A stretch of 64,000 nucleotides of DNA from Microbulbifer sp. A4B17 (GTDB lineage: Bacteria > Pseudomonadota > Gammaproteobacteria > Pseudomonadales > Cellvibrionaceae). The stretch covers positions 2,676,501-2,740,500 of the forward strand of contig NZ_CP029064.1 in the NCBI RefSeq assembly GCF_003076275.1, read 5' to 3'. The notes beneath the pieces are model-generated. The model worked only from the letters and a program-made list of their open reading frames with translations. It made no database searches and was not told where the DNA came from. This document shows, piece by piece, positions 45,281 to 55,147 of this stretch (position 1 is its first letter; each line of letters begins with the position of its first letter). Both the position numbers and the translations under genes were made by a program.

Positions 45281-48010
45281 TTAAAATTTATACTGAGCAC
45301 TCAGAGCAAAAGTCTGTCCGATTTGCTCCTCAAAAACGATCACACCTTCGCGCTCGATTTCAATAGACTCATCAAGCAGGTTTTGCATTTTTGCTTTAAG
45401 TGTTATCTCCTCAGTTGGATACCAGGAATAAGTCAGATCCAAAGAGTGGAACGGTTGCTCAAAAGAGTCAGGCGCAGAATTACGCCCAGCTAAATACAGG
45501 CGCTCGCCGAAGACATTGTAACCCAGGGTGGCAGAATGATTGCCGTCAGGGCTGTCAAATCCAACCAGCATATTAACCACATACTCTGAGGCCCCAGTCA
45601 TCTCACGCTCAGGATTCGTTGGCGCATCAGCTTCGTCACCCGCAACGATCTCAGAATCCTGGAAAGTAACATTTCCCTGGATAAAAAAACTATCCATTGG
45701 GTCAGCGATAAATCCAAGGCTCTTCATACCCTCAATCTCAATACCAGTGATCTCACCGGACTCCGCATTGATAATTTCGCGGGCAACATTGGTGTCACTG
45801 GAGGCAGCTTCAAAGAATTCAATGGGATCAATAATATCTTTGTAGAAGGCAGATACTGTCAAGCTATCACCACTGTCAAAGAACCACTCTGCACGAATAT
45901 CGAAATTAGTGATTTCTGATGGGCGCACATTAGGGTTACCCTTAATTTGCTCATCAGTAATTGGATCGATATAAAATGCATCAGTAATTTCGCGCAAATC
46001 AGGGCGAACTGCCGTCTTTGAGGCTCCAAAACGCAATTGGAAAGTCTCGGCCCAAAGGGCTCCCATGTATGTCAAAGATAAAGATGGGTAAATATCGTCT
46101 TCTGCATATACCGCCTCAGCCAGCTCATCGGGGTCTGTAGTTACCTGAGGATCACTAATCGAATAACCGTAAGGATTCCATTCCAGCGCGGCCTGGCTAT
46201 AGTCCTCCCAACGAGCACCGGCAGATACACGCCAAGTTTCGCTAAAAGTCCAGTCAAACTTACCAAATATTGCGTCAGTGGCAACCGCAGCCAAGTAGCT
46301 CTGCTTATTGCTGCCTGAGCGGGTGAAAACAAAGTCATTGTCATCGTTAGTAATGTTGTCATCACTGAATACATCACCCAACTCATCATCTAAAATGGAA
46401 TCATCCGCAACACTGAAAATATCCAGGCTTAATTCAGTTTGCTTATAGCTCCGCGCCTTCTCTGTGCGAGCGAAACCACCACTAAGTTCCAGGCTCGACG
46501 AAGAGAATTCCAGCGGTAAAGAAATCGACCAGCCATAGTTTTGAACTTCATCTTCAAGCTCAGTGAAACGAAAGCCAGCGCTGCTCGCAGCCACATCAAC
46601 AGTAGAGCTTATAACCGCACCTGTCTCTGGGTCGGTAACAGTATCAGCCGAAACATTGACCTGATTGGGAATGTCGGTAGTTGCTGTTGCATCGGAGAAG
46701 AACCAATCAAAAGTTAATTCTTCAGGCGCCCGATCAAGCAAAGCAATCGACAGAATTCCTTTGGTTTCAGGACCTAATGCATGAGAGCCTTTGATTTGGT
46801 TTAACTCTAATTCTCGCTCCTCATACTTGAATTCATACTCTCTAAAACCAGCACCATCTGAAAGCAAACGGTTTTCATTAAAGTAATCTCGAATCGAGGT
46901 TTCATCGTCTGTATTCCGCAAGAACAAGCTTGTAGTCTCGATGGAATGCTCATCCGCAAAGTGCACCCCCAAATTTAGGTTACCGCTGATATCCACGGAA
47001 TATGTGGACTTTGTTCGATAGTCAACCTGCTCTTCAGGGGCACCAAAATCGCGTACGATCCGGTCACTTTCTCGCCACTTATTTTTATATGAACCTCCTG
47101 CGAGAAACCCAAACTCCCAATTATCACCAATGTAGAAACGGTTACCAACACTGGCTTTTATGTCTGCATCAGGATCGCTGGACTCTTCCTTAATAGAAAT
47201 ATCGCGATTCAGGCTAAGGGCCAGATCACGATTAAGGGCCTGCGCAGCATCGTAGGCCTCTTGGTCGGTCGCATATTCATTGCCCTCTGCTATAAGAGTA
47301 TCCCTTATACCAGCAACACTTAAGTCACCCTTAAAACGTCGTAATGCCGTTTCGATATCACTCGATAGGGCACGAGTACCATCATCAGTACCATAGATAT
47401 CGTCATCCCCACCCTTGTAGCTAAGGACATCGCCACTGACCTCGCTATTTGTGCCTGTGCCAATTTCAATTGAGTAAGTAAGGTCATCAGGAATGCCTTT
47501 GGTGCGAATATCAACATTACCGCCACCAAAGCTAGCGGCCTGGTTGGCAGAGTAACTCTTCTGGACTGCAAGAGAATCCACTACTGAGGTAGGGAAAAGG
47601 TCTAAGGGAATAACATTACGAGTAAGGTCTGGCGAAGGTACCGTTGCACCATTCAAGGTTGTACTAGAGTAACGCTCGCCTAGCCCTCGAACATAAACAA
47701 ACTTTTCATTTATCAAAGATAAGCCTGAAACACGTCGCAATGCCGCTGCTACCGTTGAATCTCCTACCCTGCTAATCATTTCGGAGCCCAGTATATCCGT
47801 AACAACCTCCTCCTCCAGACGCTCACTTACTAACGCCTCTGCCGAATCACGCAAACGCCCCTGAACCATAACCTCTTCAATTTCTGGTGCTGCAACCGGC
47901 GATTCTTCAACCAGATCTGCATCCTGTCCAAATACTCCAGGAGCAAAAGTAGAGGCCGCAGTTATAGCTAAAACCAGCGGCGCCCTTTGAAATTTTTCAT
48001 ATTTAGCCAT
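45281..48010 (-). CDS. TonB-dependent outer-membrane receptor
   Basis: A 909-residue receptor. A signal peptide (cut near GVFGQDAD) precedes the TonB-box-like EEVMVQGRLRDS, the plug domain (SRVGDSTVAAALRRVSGLSLINEKFVYVRGLGERYSSTTLNGA) and a 22-strand type barrel ending FALSAQYKF. It lies downstream of a secreted lipoprotein gene in the same operon, separated by a hairpin. Receptors of this plug type with a co-encoded surface lipoprotein act like SusC/SusD-style uptake pairs, but the substrate is not evident. No TonB-ExbBD genes are nearby. Confidence 0.92.
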   Translation of the reverse strand: MAKYEKFQRAPLVLAITAASTFAPGVFGQDADLVEESPVAAPEIEEVMVQGRLRDSAEALVSERLEEEVVTDILGSEMISRVGDSTVAAALRRVSGLSLINEKFVYVRGLGERYSSTTLNGATVPSPDLTRNVIPLDLFPTSVVDSLAVQKSYSANQAASFGGGNVDIRTKGIPDDLTYSIEIGTGTNSEVSGDVLSYKGGDDDIYGTDDGTRALSSDIETALRRFKGDLSVAGIRDTLIAEGNEYATDQEAYDAAQALNRDLALSLNRDISIKEESSDPDADIKASVGNRFYIGDNWEFGFLAGGSYKNKWRESDRIVRDFGAPEEQVDYRTKSTYSVDISGNLNLGVHFADEHSIETTSLFLRNTDDETSIRDYFNENRLLSDGAGFREYEFKYEERELELNQIKGSHALGPETKGILSIALLDRAPEELTFDWFFSDATATTDIPNQVNVSADTVTDPETGAVISSTVDVAASSAGFRFTELEDEVQNYGWSISLPLEFSSSSLELSGGFARTEKARSYKQTELSLDIFSVADDSILDDELGDVFSDDNITNDDNDFVFTRSGSNKQSYLAAVATDAIFGKFDWTFSETWRVSAGARWEDYSQAALEWNPYGYSISDPQVTTDPDELAEAVYAEDDIYPSLSLTYMGALWAETFQLRFGASKTAVRPDLREITDAFYIDPITDEQIKGNPNVRPSEITNFDIRAEWFFDSGDSLTVSAFYKDIIDPIEFFEAASSDTNVAREIINAESGEITGIEIEGMKSLGFIADPMDSFFIQGNVTFQDSEIVAGDEADAPTNPEREMTGASEYVVNMLVGFDSPDGNHSATLGYNVFGERLYLAGRNSAPDSFEQPFHSLDLTYSWYPTEEITLKAKMQNLLDESIEIEREGVIVFEEQIGQTFALSAQYKF

Positions 48011-48058
48011 CACTCAGGCCTCTTCTCATTCCCATTGAATACGGTCTCAAAATCAAAT

Positions 48059-48092
48059 AGGGCGCCGACTCCATCAGCGAAGGCGGCGCCCT
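48059..48092 (-). other. Intercistronic hairpin between lipoprotein and receptor genes
   Basis: A perfect 9-bp dyad AGGGCGCCG/CGGCGCCCT with a 16-base loop, followed on the minus strand by a weak T-rich stretch. It lies between the first gene (lipoprotein) and the second (receptor). A partial terminator or RNA-stability element here would lower receptor output relative to lipoprotein. Confidence 0.6.
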
Positions 48093-48132
48093 ACAAGATC
48101 AGGAGATAAACTCCCAACCGCTACCTAGACTG

Positions 48133-49785
48133 TTACTCGAACCAGAGAGGTTGAGCACGGCTACCCTCGTGCAGACCGTAAGTCCAACCTTTGGTCCAGT
48201 CAGAGCCATCCTGCTCAAGAGCGCCTAAATACGCTCGGTCCAGAACCGTAGATACCGTAGGATCGTCGTCGTTAATTACCTGGGCATCAGAGTCAACCGT
48301 GTACATAGCCGGGGTTCCCCCCAACAATACAAAGTTTGTGGCTGAGTCGAGGGTCGGATCCACTGCGCCAGAAATATCCTGGAACTGATTTCCAGAATCT
48401 ACAGCCCAAGTCTCCAGATCGAAGGAATCTTCATCAGTTTTAGTACGGTCTTCGCAAGCAAAAATGTTAGAAGTCAGGGCGACTTCGGTACCAGAAGAAG
48501 CTTCGTCGCGGGTCTGCTCACTCTCAACGCGCAAGCAGTAATTGTCCCCCTCAAGACCAGTTTCATCAGCCATGAAAGACGCAACGATCATAGAATTGGT
48601 GATCATCGGATAAATACCCTCGCGCAAGCGCCAGCCCGCGCCCGGATCATGAGTACCCTCCTCCTGGGGAGAAATAATGCAAGTCAGGCCATCAATAACT
48701 GGACGACTGTTCAAACCTCGAGCAATCAAGGAGGAGTAATCAGTAGCATCACTGTATGACCCGATACCATCAGCCTCTATACAGTGATTGCCATCGGTCT
48801 CACTCTGGATAACCAGCGCATTGGTAATGGAGCCACGGTAACCTTCGTCAATGTCGATAGAGTCATCACGCACGTAAAGAGCCACATAATTCTCTACATC
48901 TACAGCGCCACCAAAAAACTCAATACCGTCATCGTAAGTTGAGTAGGTTTGAAGGTTGCTAATAACAGTACCGTTACCTACAGCATCAAACGCAATACCG
49001 TTCAGTTCATCACCACTCGCCACCTCAGCACCGGTGTGCTTTACAACAACGTAAGAAAGCTCACCGGAGTTGTCAGCGTTATTATCACCACCGTAGTAAG
49101 AAGTGTTATCGTCGGTAGAGCCTTCAGCTGCAACATGGCACTCGCCAGATAAGGTGAAATCATCTGCACCAACGGTGCCCGTATATTCACATTTATTAGT
49201 TACACCAAAGCCATTAATGACCATGCCTCCCCACTGGGAAACATCTTCGGCACCTGCAGTTCCAAGAACATCCGTTTCTGAGGTAAAGGTAATAGGCGCC
49301 GATTCAGTACCACGAGCGAAAACCTGTGAACCACGGTTAACAACCATAAATGCAGAATTATCTTTAAAAGCAATAGTGGCTCCAGCTTGGATCTCAAGCT
49401 TTACGCCATCCCCACCTTCAGTGATACCAGCGGCCTCCATGTCGGTATCACTGGCATAACTCTCACCAACGAATAGACTTCCAGTGAATATATGGGCACC
49501 ATCATCGTCGAGGGCGGAGAGATACAAATCTTCATTCAGAGGATTAGATGCTGAAACAAACTCGGTGTCGTAGTAACAGTTGCCACTAGAGTACTCACCC
49601 TGAACCCCTGTACTTTCAATAGTCGCACAAGGATTTTCAGTACTACCGCTTCCAGAATTATCTACGGAATTATTGACAGAGTTATCGACAGTTTTTGGTT
49701 CAACGCTTACGCCGCCACCATCACAACCAGCTAATAACGCTGCAATAGCAGCAGCCAGCAACAGCTTCTTCTGTGCTCGTTTCAT
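48133..49785 (-). CDS. Exported lipoprotein with a predicted beta-helix, partner of the TonB receptor
   Basis: A 550-residue protein with a type II signal peptide (LLLAAAIAALLAGC, lipobox at Cys20). A low-complexity Asn/Ser linker with DNSVNNSVDNSG repeats precedes the main domain. This shows repeated short strands and turns of parallel beta-helix type (GDGVKLEIQAGATIAFKDN, SAPITFTSE, WGGMVINGFG, GELSYVVVKHTG). Cysteine pairs suggest disulfides, for example CEYTG...SGECH. It lacks the multi-cysteine or heme motifs of electron-transfer lipoproteins. The start at 49785 follows AAGGGGGG at 5 bases. As first gene of the operon it is probably the surface-exposed substrate binder for the receptor; polysaccharide or protein binding are both possible. 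Confidence 0.75.
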   Translation of the reverse strand: MKRAQKKLLLAAAIAALLAGCDGGGVSVEPKTVDNSVNNSVDNSGSGSTENPCATIESTGVQGEYSSGNCYYDTEFVSASNPLNEDLYLSALDDDGAHIFTGSLFVGESYASDTDMEAAGITEGGDGVKLEIQAGATIAFKDNSAFMVVNRGSQVFARGTESAPITFTSETDVLGTAGAEDVSQWGGMVINGFGVTNKCEYTGTVGADDFTLSGECHVAAEGSTDDNTSYYGGDNNADNSGELSYVVVKHTGAEVASGDELNGIAFDAVGNGTVISNLQTYSTYDDGIEFFGGAVDVENYVALYVRDDSIDIDEGYRGSITNALVIQSETDGNHCIEADGIGSYSDATDYSSLIARGLNSRPVIDGLTCIISPQEEGTHDPGAGWRLREGIYPMITNSMIVASFMADETGLEGDNYCLRVESEQTRDEASSGTEVALTSNIFACEDRTKTDEDSFDLETWAVDSGNQFQDISGAVDPTLDSATNFVLLGGTPAMYTVDSDAQVINDDDPTVSTVLDRAYLGALEQDGSDWTKGWTYGLHEGSRAQPLWFE

Positions 49786-50337
49786 ATTTCCCCCCTTCAG
49801 GAAGTTCAACCCAAAACTTTAACTGCCTTGCCCCACCAGTTTTATTTTTCAAAAACTAAAACTGGAATGGTCAAGTAATTTAAAAACCATATTTGTTTTA
49901 TTCGCCGTAGCGATTTGGACGGAGGGAAGTTTAGAAATGCAGTGTTGCGGATTTGTTACTTATTGAGATATTTCCGTTAATTATCGAATTAATATTTTAT
50001 TTCTTTCAAGTAAAATACATTTATATTGCGGTACAATTTCAAACACTATTTTTTTAATAAAAATGAAACACAAAAAAACTCAAAAAATAGTACAAACATA
50101 CATATTTCCTGACAAACTCTTCTCCCCTCCCAATATACGCCAACCAAAGCATTTGATTCTGAAAAATTGAAGGGCGAAAGTTCGGCACGAGAGTAAAGTT
50201 AGAGGCAATAGAATCAGGAAAATGTACCACTATATTTGAAGAGCCCAGCAAGGAGAGATCGAATTTCCTGATTGCGACCTCAACCCATGAAGAGGAACTG
50301 AGCTCCTTAACATATAGCGGCAGGAGTTTGAGGTTAT
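49786..50337. other. AT-rich promoter region upstream of the lipoprotein/receptor operon
   Basis: About 550 bases, strikingly AT-rich from 49960 to 50110 with poly-T/poly-A runs. It must include the operon's promoter and control sites. No convincing gene: short frames here lack ribosome sites. Confidence 0.45.
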
Positions 50338-50913
50338 TTAATTACATGAGCCAAGCAAGAACTCTTTGCCATCACTATGAACAAAAAGCTTTTCTTTATG
50401 ACCATTCTCTTCCAGAGCCCACTCTACTAATTGGTAAAAGACATCCCTGGAGATACGAGCCTGCAAACCACCACGAACCTCAAGATAGGGAACCGGTTGG
50501 GGAGGAGCACCAAAATCTCTTAACCGCCATTGGCTACTATCCTTCAGCTCGACGACATCACCAACGTTAGTCGTAAATAGCAATTGCTGAAGGGCATCTC
50601 CAGAATTCCGCGCCACTTGGGTAACCACAAATGGAGCATCCTCCACCGTGATTCGCAGCTTTTCAGCCGGGGTGACAAGGAAGTACTCATCCCCCTCCCT
50701 CTTGAGAATACTGGCAAATAGCTTTACGAGAGGCTGACGACGGATTTCTGTACCTTCGTGGATCCAACGGCCATCAGACTTGATGACCATATCCATATCC
50801 CCACAAAGATCAGGATTCCACCTGTCGACAGGGGGATGCCCATGAAATTCAGCCTGTAATTTTTGCAGCTGCTGGAATAGGGGCTCAGCCAAGGGCAGAC
50901 CCCGCAGAATCAC
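50338..50913 (-). CDS. DUF1285 family protein
   Basis: A roughly 190-residue protein with the DUF1285 signature: PPVDRWNPDLCGDMDMVIKSDGRWIHEGTEIRRQPLVKLFASILKREGDEYFLVTPAEK. The fold is known from structures in Pseudomonas relatives; the function is unknown. The frame is open to 50982, but the family core starts later and the end of the TetR gene overlaps, so a GTG at 50913 is proposed. Coupling to the TetR gene is likely. Confidence 0.8.
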   Translation of the reverse strand: MILRGLPLAEPLFQQLQKLQAEFHGHPPVDRWNPDLCGDMDMVIKSDGRWIHEGTEIRRQPLVKLFASILKREGDEYFLVTPAEKLRITVEDAPFVVTQVARNSGDALQQLLFTTNVGDVVELKDSSQWRLRDFGAPPQPVPYLEVRGGLQARISRDVFYQLVEWALEENGHKEKLFVHSDGKEFLLGSCN

Positions 50914-51571
50914 TGTGATGGCTGGTCTGGCTTCCCTCTGGCGCTTTGCGAGAGGACATATCGCCGATATGTACACCCACATCCATAATAAACTCCATCA
51001 ACCCTTCCCTGTCCTCTATCACATTGGCAAAAGACTTGGAATGGTAAAGTTCTACCGCCCCCTGCACCAGCGCCCAATAAGTAGAGTAATAGAAGTAAGC
51101 GGGAACATTCTTCAACATGCCCTGCTCCATACGGCGCTCAAACACCCGATTTAGGGAGCTGGCATTGGAGTTGCGGATATTATGTAACTCCGCAATCATT
51201 TCAGGAGCCAGGTTTAACGCGATAATTTTCTCTTCCAGACGCTGGAAGAGCCTATCTTTGCCTGGGTCGGCCATGCGGGATTCAAAATAGGCCCGGGCCG
51301 GTGCAGTAATGTCACCTTGCTCAGCCAGAGCCACGGCAGTCTTGAGGCGTTCGGCGAGGGACTTCTCGTAGTCCATCAGCAAGCGCATGTAGATTTCTGT
51401 CTTGGAAATGAAGTGCTTGTAAATCGTTCCCTTCCCAATATCCACACGCTCGGCAATCTGTTCGACCGTGACCTTCTCTTCACCGTGCTCCAACAGAAGC
51501 TCCAGAGCCGCATCCAGGATACGCTGCTCCCGCGCGCGGAACCTCTGAACCTTCTCTTTTGCCTTATCCAT
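50885..51571 (-). CDS. TetR-family transcriptional regulator
   Basis: A 228-residue regulator. The N-terminal helix-turn-helix reads ILDAALELLLEHGEEKVTVEQIAERVDIGKGTIYKHFISKTEIY, the standard TetR DNA-binding segment; the C-terminal ligand domain is helical and unassigned. The start at 51571 follows AAGG at 8 bases. It overlaps the DUF1285 gene, and the two probably form one unit. The pairing of a TetR regulator with DUF1285 is common in pseudomonad-like genomes, with fatty-acid or membrane stress suggested but not established. Confidence 0.88.
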   Translation of the reverse strand: MDKAKEKVQRFRAREQRILDAALELLLEHGEEKVTVEQIAERVDIGKGTIYKHFISKTEIYMRLLMDYEKSLAERLKTAVALAEQGDITAPARAYFESRMADPGKDRLFQRLEEKIIALNLAPEMIAELHNIRNSNASSLNRVFERRMEQGMLKNVPAYFYYSTYWALVQGAVELYHSKSFANVIEDREGLMEFIMDVGVHIGDMSSRKAPEGSQTSHHSDSAGSALG

Positions 51572-51900
51572 ACTTCCGACCTTCTTTGCCCTTAAAAATG
51601 GGGACTGAAATTGACTATTCATTCATGAATGATAGGCAATTCAAGTCGGTTGGAAAAGTGAATCGGGGAATTAGACTGCCTAATATTGAAAATATTAGTC
51701 TATTTTGCTCGATTTTTATTCAAAACGAGCCTAATTTAGACGAAAGGGTAACCTTTAAGTTTAGCATGTGGTGACATTTGGCAATCTAAAGTGGAGGAAA
51801 AAGCCAGGAAGTTTAACGATTAAGGGACGCCGGGGTATTCCATCACCCCTGGTACTTTAGAACTACATCTGGAATAGCAGAAGGAACGAGCGGACTGCAG
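51572..51900. other. Intergenic stretch of about 330 bases
   Basis: Contains the TetR promoter and, at about 51828-51850, a CCGGGGT/ACCCCTGG hairpin past the stop of the gene at 51901. No gene seen. Confidence 0.4.
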
Positions 51901-52581
51901 TTACACAGATTTGAATTTCAGTTCTAACAAAGGTGCCACTACATCACTATCCTGCGTGCGAATCCAAAGCATTTCCTCCTCAGAATAGAGTTCAGCAACA
52001 ATCGCGTTTGCCAACTCACAATCATGGGAGATCAAGTGCTGCGCCAACCACTCTGCAGCAAAACTACGCTCCTTGCCGAGAGTACCCTGTGAGCGCTTGT
52101 ACAAATTTTTAACAGCCTTCCGCGTATATTCAATCGTGGCTACACCTGGCGTAGCCTCAACCATCTTGCGGTGCAGCTTCTTGCTTTTTTGATTAATAAT
52201 ATAAGGAAGCACCTGCCCTGAAACATAGTCGTGGGTGACAGCACCTTTACAGGGGCAGTTGTAGGACTTTCTGTTCGCAAATATTTTCTTCAGCGCATTC
52301 AGGTGGTTATTGGTTTTGTAAGCAGATCGAGCTGCCAATCCAGCATAACCAATAGACAGTGCCGTCCCAGCGACAACCAAGCCAATTCCTGTTGCCGAAG
52401 TTGCTGCCGCTGCACCGGTAGCCAATCCTGTCAAAGTGGCTCCTGTAGCCGTCTGCGCCCCCCATACCCCGTAGTATGCAGCGGAGCCAACGCCCCCAGC
52501 CACAGCCTTCGCAGTACGGTGCCTGCTGACAACTTTGCCAAAGTTGAGTGGTGGACGGATATCAATATTACTTTGTGGCAC
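51901..52581 (-). CDS. Orphan protein with a glycine/alanine-rich membrane segment
   Basis: A 226-residue protein. Residues about 27-83 are a hydrophobic, glycine- and alanine-rich pair of helices (AVAGGVGSAAYYGVWGAQTATGATL, TGAAAATSATGIGLVVAGTALSIGYAG), like glycine-zipper pore or translocation modules. The C-terminal half is soluble, with YNCPCKGAVTHDYV (Cys-x-Cys and His) and a helical end. It starts at a GTG preceded by GGAG. There is no signal peptide and no neighbouring partner. Glycine-zipper segments of this sort occur in contact-dependent effectors and in phage or bacteriocin proteins, but no firm family is recognised. Confidence 0.6.
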   Translation of the reverse strand: MPQSNIDIRPPLNFGKVVSRHRTAKAVAGGVGSAAYYGVWGAQTATGATLTGLATGAAAATSATGIGLVVAGTALSIGYAGLAARSAYKTNNHLNALKKIFANRKSYNCPCKGAVTHDYVSGQVLPYIINQKSKKLHRKMVEATPGVATIEYTRKAVKNLYKRSQGTLGKERSFAAEWLAQHLISHDCELANAIVAELYSEEEMLWIRTQDSDVVAPLLELKFKSV

Positions 52582-52928
52582 CTGTGTTATCTCCTACTAC
52601 TCTTATTCAATTTTTGTGAGATAGCTGAAAACCAATTAGTCCAACTGTCCCAGCAACTATTGGCGCTTTATAACACAAAAATAAGTAAGAATTCGACAAG
52701 TCGCATTAGTCAATAGCACAGGGTTTCAAATTGACAGAACAAACCGGCAACTCTCATAGGTTGAAGCACTGCCGACCAAAGGACAGTGGCATCTGTGACC
52801 AAAATATACCTACCGTTCAAAATATGAATGGGGTTAGAGAGTTTTGCTGTTATTATCCTTTTGATTAAGAGCATATGCTCCCGTCTGGAAATTGTATTCA
52901 GTGGAATAGGTAACGAGCAAAACCCCTT
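52582..52928. other. Divergent promoter region, orphan gene and tesB
   Basis: About 350 bases between divergent genes. AT-rich; no repeat or RNA found. Confidence 0.4.
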
Positions 52929-53777
52929 ATGTTGGAAAAATTAGGTAAATTACTGGATGTCGAAGAGCTGGATCGAAATCTCTTCCGCAGTCGTCATCAC
53001 GTTGAAAACTATCGAAAAGTGCTTTTTGGTGGGCAAGTCTTAGGCCAGGCACTGATGGCAGCAACTCGCACTGTTGAGCATCGTCTACCCCACTCCTTAC
53101 ACGCCTACTTCCTCCGCCCAGGTTCAAGTGAACTCCCGGTGATCTATGAAGTAGACCCCATTCGCGATGGCGGCAGCTTTACTACTCGCCGCGTTGTCGC
53201 CAAACAGCGAGGGCGCGCTATTTTTAATATGTCCGCCTCTTTCCAGATAAGGGAGCCCGGATTTGACCACCAGGCCGACATGCCCTGTGTTGAGATCCCC
53301 GCCCCTGAGAGCCTAAAAAACACTCAGGAATTAGCCCTGGAAGCTGGACTGGTTAGCCCACAGTACGACCAGCGACGCTATATGATCGATTTTCGCCCAG
53401 TAGATCCCCAAAGCTATTTTGGCGCAGAGACTCGTGAAGCCAAGTGCATGTTCTGGTTGCGGGCAGAGGGCGAGATGTCTGACGATCCGATGGAACACCG
53501 CGCAGCACTATGTTATGCATCAGATATGGGACTGCTCGGAACTTCCCTTCAGCCTCACGACATATCCCTGTTCGATCCCCAGTTGATGCCGGCGAGTGTT
53601 GATCACGCCATGTGGTTCCATCGCGATTTCCGCTTGGACCAGTGGCTACTCTATGTAACCGATAGCCCATCAGCAACGGGCGCCAGAGGCTTTACTCGCG
53701 GCCAGATTTTCACTCGCGATGGAACACTGGTGGCCTCCACTTGCCAAGAAGGATTGATCAGGCAAGTTAAAAATTAA
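52929..53777 (+). CDS. tesB: Acyl-CoA thioesterase II
   Basis: A 282-residue double hot-dog thioesterase that hydrolyses medium- and long-chain acyl-CoA to free fatty acid and CoA. The first fold shows RKVLFGGQVLGQALMAATRTV and LHAYFLRPGSSELPVIYEVD; the second holds LCYASDMGLLGT, DHAMWFHRDFRLDQWLLYVT and SPSATGARGFTRGQIF. The catalytic Asp (D of YASDMG), Thr/Gln set of E. coli TesB is recognisable. It stands alone. Confidence 0.94.
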   Translation: MLEKLGKLLDVEELDRNLFRSRHHVENYRKVLFGGQVLGQALMAATRTVEHRLPHSLHAYFLRPGSSELPVIYEVDPIRDGGSFTTRRVVAKQRGRAIFNMSASFQIREPGFDHQADMPCVEIPAPESLKNTQELALEAGLVSPQYDQRRYMIDFRPVDPQSYFGAETREAKCMFWLRAEGEMSDDPMEHRAALCYASDMGLLGTSLQPHDISLFDPQLMPASVDHAMWFHRDFRLDQWLLYVTDSPSATGARGFTRGQIFTRDGTLVASTCQEGLIRQVKN

Positions 53778-54226
53778 TTCAACACCTATATAAACCCCTT
53801 TAGTGAGCACCCTCGAGCCAAGCGTGCTCACTATTTCAACGCTCTGTACAATAATAATTGTGCCAACAAAATCTAGAAGCAATGTCCGGTTGATTATGAG
53901 GGGGAGAGCACAAAGTACAATCGAATGCAGAGCATACTATTTGGCCGCTCTAACATTCACCACCCAGTCTTTAATTTTTAAATACATCTCCCACTAAAAC
54001 ATTAAAAATTATTAGAAATAAATCTATTTTTGCAATATAGAGGCTTTCGATTCCCAGCCCCAAAGTGACCAGAAGTTACGTATACTCGCCTTGTAAAAAA
54101 CGCCCATTAGCGTGAACAGATCCAATTTATTTTTGTAAAGTCACCACTTCAGAATTAAGTGGAAGCCAATACATAGGGCTTCCGTGATATGGTACGAGCA
54201 TATAATTCTTAAGATTGATTTCAAAA
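53778..54226. other. Intergenic stretch of about 450 bases
   Basis: Lies between tesB and the LysR gene. A short dyad GAGCACCCTCGAGCC/AGCGTGCTC (near 53802-53830) follows tesB and might end its transcript, though without a long T-run. No gene seen. Confidence 0.4.
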
Positions 54227-55147
54227 ATGGATTTTAAACAAGTTAGATATTTCCTTGCACTGGCAGACACCAGAAATTTTACTCGCGCAGCTGAAAAGTG
54301 CCATGTGTCGCAACCTGCATTAACACAAGGCATCAAAAAACTGGAAGCAGAACTTGGCGGGATCCTGGTACATCGTGAAGGTCGCCACGTAGAAATGACA
54401 GAGCTGGGGCGTAGTTTGCGCAGTAGCTTCGAACAAATTGACCGTACACGCCAGCTGGTGAACATGACAGCACGCGCTATCACCTCTGGAGAAGCTAGCG
54501 AGCTAAATATTGGCGCCATGTGTACTATAGGCCCGAAAGCACTATCCGGGATGCTGAATCAGTTTCACAGGAGCAATCCCGGAATATCTATTGTAATTCA
54601 CGATGTAACACCACCTGCCGCCGAAGAACTCTTATTAACAGGGAACCTTGATGCCATTTTTTGTTTTCCTCAGACTGTAATGCATCCGAGGATTCAGTAC
54701 TTGCAATTGTTTGAGGAGCCGATGGTTGTAGCTTGCCCGTCCAACCATGAACTACTAAAGAATGACTCTATCTCTATTTCTGATCTCACAAATCAGCAAT
54801 ATATTGAGCGCTTACACTGTGAGCTAAGACAGAGAGGGCAAATATTCAATAAAGAACAGGAGCTAGCTCTCGATATCATATTTCGTAGCGAGCGTGAAGA
54901 TTGGATTCAGTGCTTAATTAGGGAAGGTGTGGGAGTTAGTGTGATCCCCCTACACTCCCTAATAAAGCCAGACCTTGATTATCGCCCCTTAGCAGACCCA
55001 CCCTTGTCACGCAAAGTAGGACTAGCCACAATCAATAATGTTATCGCACCGCCGGCATTGAACAAATTTGTAGGTGCCGCGGCCAGCTTTGACTGGAACT
55101 CTTTAGAACAAAAGAAACCCAGTATAATAGCTGATGAAATAATTTGA
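54227..55147 (+). CDS. LysR-family transcriptional regulator
   Basis: A 306-residue LTTR. The N-terminal winged helix reads VRYFLALADTRNFTRAAEKCHVSQPALTQGIKKLEAELGG; the effector domain starts SELNIGAMCTIGPKALSG. The overall pattern resembles the OxyR-like/CynR-like regulators that sense small molecules. The ATG at 54227 is preferred to an in-frame TTG at 54215. The stop abuts the convergent cytochrome P460-like gene; a regulatory link to it is possible but not shown. Confidence 0.86.
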   Translation: MDFKQVRYFLALADTRNFTRAAEKCHVSQPALTQGIKKLEAELGGILVHREGRHVEMTELGRSLRSSFEQIDRTRQLVNMTARAITSGEASELNIGAMCTIGPKALSGMLNQFHRSNPGISIVIHDVTPPAAEELLLTGNLDAIFCFPQTVMHPRIQYLQLFEEPMVVACPSNHELLKNDSISISDLTNQQYIERLHCELRQRGQIFNKEQELALDIIFRSEREDWIQCLIREGVGVSVIPLHSLIKPDLDYRPLADPPLSRKVGLATINNVIAPPALNKFVGAAASFDWNSLEQKKPSIIADEII

